Assembly (NCBI GenBank): GCA_041395445.1 | Contig: JAWLAO010000003.1 | Span: forward strand, 428,980 to 492,979 | Direction: 5' to 3' | Origin: Gammaproteobacteria bacterium | Lineage (GTDB): Bacteria > Pseudomonadota > Gammaproteobacteria > Xanthomonadales > Marinicellaceae | DNA: 64,000 nt | Shown here: in pieces, positions 62,838 to 64,000 of the stretch | Layout of the letters: each line of letters starts with the position of its first letter | Numbering within the stretch: position 1 is the first letter of the stretch | The notes under the pieces: model-generated | What the model was told of the DNA's origin: nothing | Seen by the model: only the letters and a program-made list of their open reading frames with translations | Databases searched by the model: none | Made by a program: the position numbers and the translations under genes

Positions 62838-63854
62838 TTATTGAATAATATCCTCATACTGCTCCTTCAAATAATCCGTTAAATTCTGTTTTTCCCGTTC
62901 AAGTTTTATATAGAAAGAAGAAACATCTTTTTGCTCATGCTCTCTACAATCTTTAATAAATGTTTTGAAATTTACTTTTTGCAGGACTTCCTTATCGCTA
63001 AAAATAAAGTGTTTTCCAGGGGAGTCTTCATCTCTCTCATCAAGAATGAGGACTTCTTGTAAAGACATGGTGTCAAACTCCTTTTGCAAACGAGATTCTG
63101 TTTCATCTAGTTTTGTTCTGAATTTATTATTTAACTGTTTCAGTGGTTTTTCCTGGCCATAAGCATTGGTTGTGAGACTCATATGAATATAACCGTTTTC
63201 ATCAGGCTCTGAAAATTTATCTTCAATTTCATGAGGAATAAGTTTCCGGATGAAATCATTTCCCAGTTCTTCAAGCTCATAAAGAATATACATAGATGCC
63301 ATAGATAAATTGGCATGATAAAACTCACCATCAATCAGCATCCTTGCCCATTCCAAACTGAAATCCCCATAAAAAGGCGAAGCCTGATAATACTTATCTC
63401 TTTCCTTTTCATTTTCCACATTCCATTGATAACTTGAGTAATACCAGTCATAAAGAGAGTCATAATCCAACAAACTTTCAACCAAAAATTCATCCAGATA
63501 AAAGCTGTCTTCGCCAATTCCATACAATGGCTGCATATGAGTATTGACTATCAGGTTCTGTTCATTTGATAAATCATCTTCTCCAAAATTCAAATTTGAT
63601 GACAGGTGAGAATTAATGAAGTTTGAAGCATCTTTGATTTCGTTACTGAGGTTTTTTTCAGACTGATTCTCAAGGTATATATCCATACTGTCATTTATGA
63701 TATTTATCCCAAATAGCTGCTTTACAACATGCTGTTTGACCTTGAAATAATCGACTCTGGAAAGAGTCGATTTGTATCTTTGCTGCTCTGCATCACTCAG
63801 TGAGAAAAACTCCGGAAGACATCTGATAATTGCTCTTTTTAATTCTGGTGTCAT
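62838..63854 (-). CDS. Hypothetical acidic protein, 338 residues
   Basis: No signal peptide or membrane helix is visible. Begins MTPELKRAIIRCLPEFFSLS and contains many aromatic and acidic residues (LLDYDSLYDWYYSSYQWNVE, SMASMYILYELEELGNDFIR). A Lys/Glu-rich helix closes the protein (IKLEREKQNLTDYLKEQYED). I recognise no family. It is predicted cytosolic and transcribed separately from the serine hydrolases. The remaining 146 bases to the window end hold no gene I can support. Confidence 0.6.
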   Translation of the reverse strand: MTPELKRAIIRCLPEFFSLSDAEQQRYKSTLSRVDYFKVKQHVVKQLFGINIINDSMDIYLENQSEKNLSNEIKDASNFINSHLSSNLNFGEDDLSNEQNLIVNTHMQPLYGIGEDSFYLDEFLVESLLDYDSLYDWYYSSYQWNVENEKERDKYYQASPFYGDFSLEWARMLIDGEFYHANLSMASMYILYELEELGNDFIRKLIPHEIEDKFSEPDENGYIHMSLTTNAYGQEKPLKQLNNKFRTKLDETESRLQKEFDTMSLQEVLILDERDEDSPGKHFIFSDKEVLQKVNFKTFIKDCREHEQKDVSSFYIKLEREKQNLTDYLKEQYEDIIQ

Positions 63855-64000
63855 AGTGGATTTGTTAATATGCTTATTATCTTCGCTTTAAGGTTTAATC
63901 TTGTATTGTTAAATACTTCTGAAAGAGTAATATCCTGTATTTTTGTATTATTAGTAAATATTTCCTTATTGATGACAGGCAGTTGATGGATAGTAATCTT

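Noticed and set aside
1..64000. tRNA or rRNA genes, CRISPR arrays
   Set aside because: No cloverleaf-like TTCGA arm contexts, rRNA motifs, or regularly spaced repeats were seen on either strand by eye.

Overview
The window reads as chromosomal DNA from an AT-rich Gram-negative gammaproteobacterium. LptF/LptG, a TonB-ExbB-ExbD system, a complete type II secretion (T2SS) operon, DsbC and many signal peptides and lipoproteins show a diderm cell. The T2SS order E-F-G-H-I-J-K-L-M-N-D, with an N protein in place of GspC just before the secretin, is the Xanthomonas (Xps) arrangement. Low GC with that operon type suggests a Marinicella-like or other xanthomonad-related marine lineage; this is an inference from gene order and remembered family traits, not a database result.

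Layout. 1-2136: end of lptF, lptG, and a convergent RDD membrane protein. 2419-7507: a TonB energy-transduction operon of the TonB2/TtpC kind (DUF3450, long ExbB-like, ExbB, ExbD, TonB, TPR). 7531-9259: xerD and dsbC, closed by a clear terminator. 9414-13916: purL and a small polytopic membrane protein. 13913-24917: the T2SS operon plus a trailing lipoprotein. 25040-29026: secreted or periplasmic proteins (a 505-residue family of unknown role, an Ig-like protein, a divergent SurA/PpiC-like protein), which could be T2SS clients or accessories.

29237-31454 is a decayed IS30-family element with perfect 25-bp ends and an AAG target duplication; an equally decayed IS3-family (IS407-like) element sits inside its transposase gene. 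31583-37615 is a surface-glycan island: a Wzt-type ABC ATPase without a visible permease, two GT2 glycosyltransferases, a methyltransferase, and a 600-residue glycosyltransferase-like protein with an extra N-terminal domain. ettA follows. At 39479 a second IS30 end is fused to the remains of a hybrid two-component sensor (HTCS) that also carries a frameshift.

41821-55460 is mostly housekeeping: gamma-carbonic anhydrase, DUF819, pssA, a GAF-PP2C-HATPase regulator, a spermidine operon (speD-speE-decarboxylase) behind a structured leader of about 140 nt, radA, a GNAT acetyltransferase, a PD40 protein, grpE, recN, ruvC, and a small zinc-ribbon gene bracketed by inverted repeats. 55706-62695 groups three serine beta-lactamase-fold hydrolases around a CadC-like membrane regulator with TPRs. 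The window closes with an unrecognised 338-residue protein.

Most intriguing points: the speD leader with two tandem terminator-like hairpins; the twin NTF2-like/beta-lactamase-fold proteins; the fusion glycosyltransferase beside an orphan Wzt; the paired repeats upstream of the 505-residue secreted protein; and the IS30-end/sensor kinase junction. No tRNA, rRNA or CRISPR array was seen.
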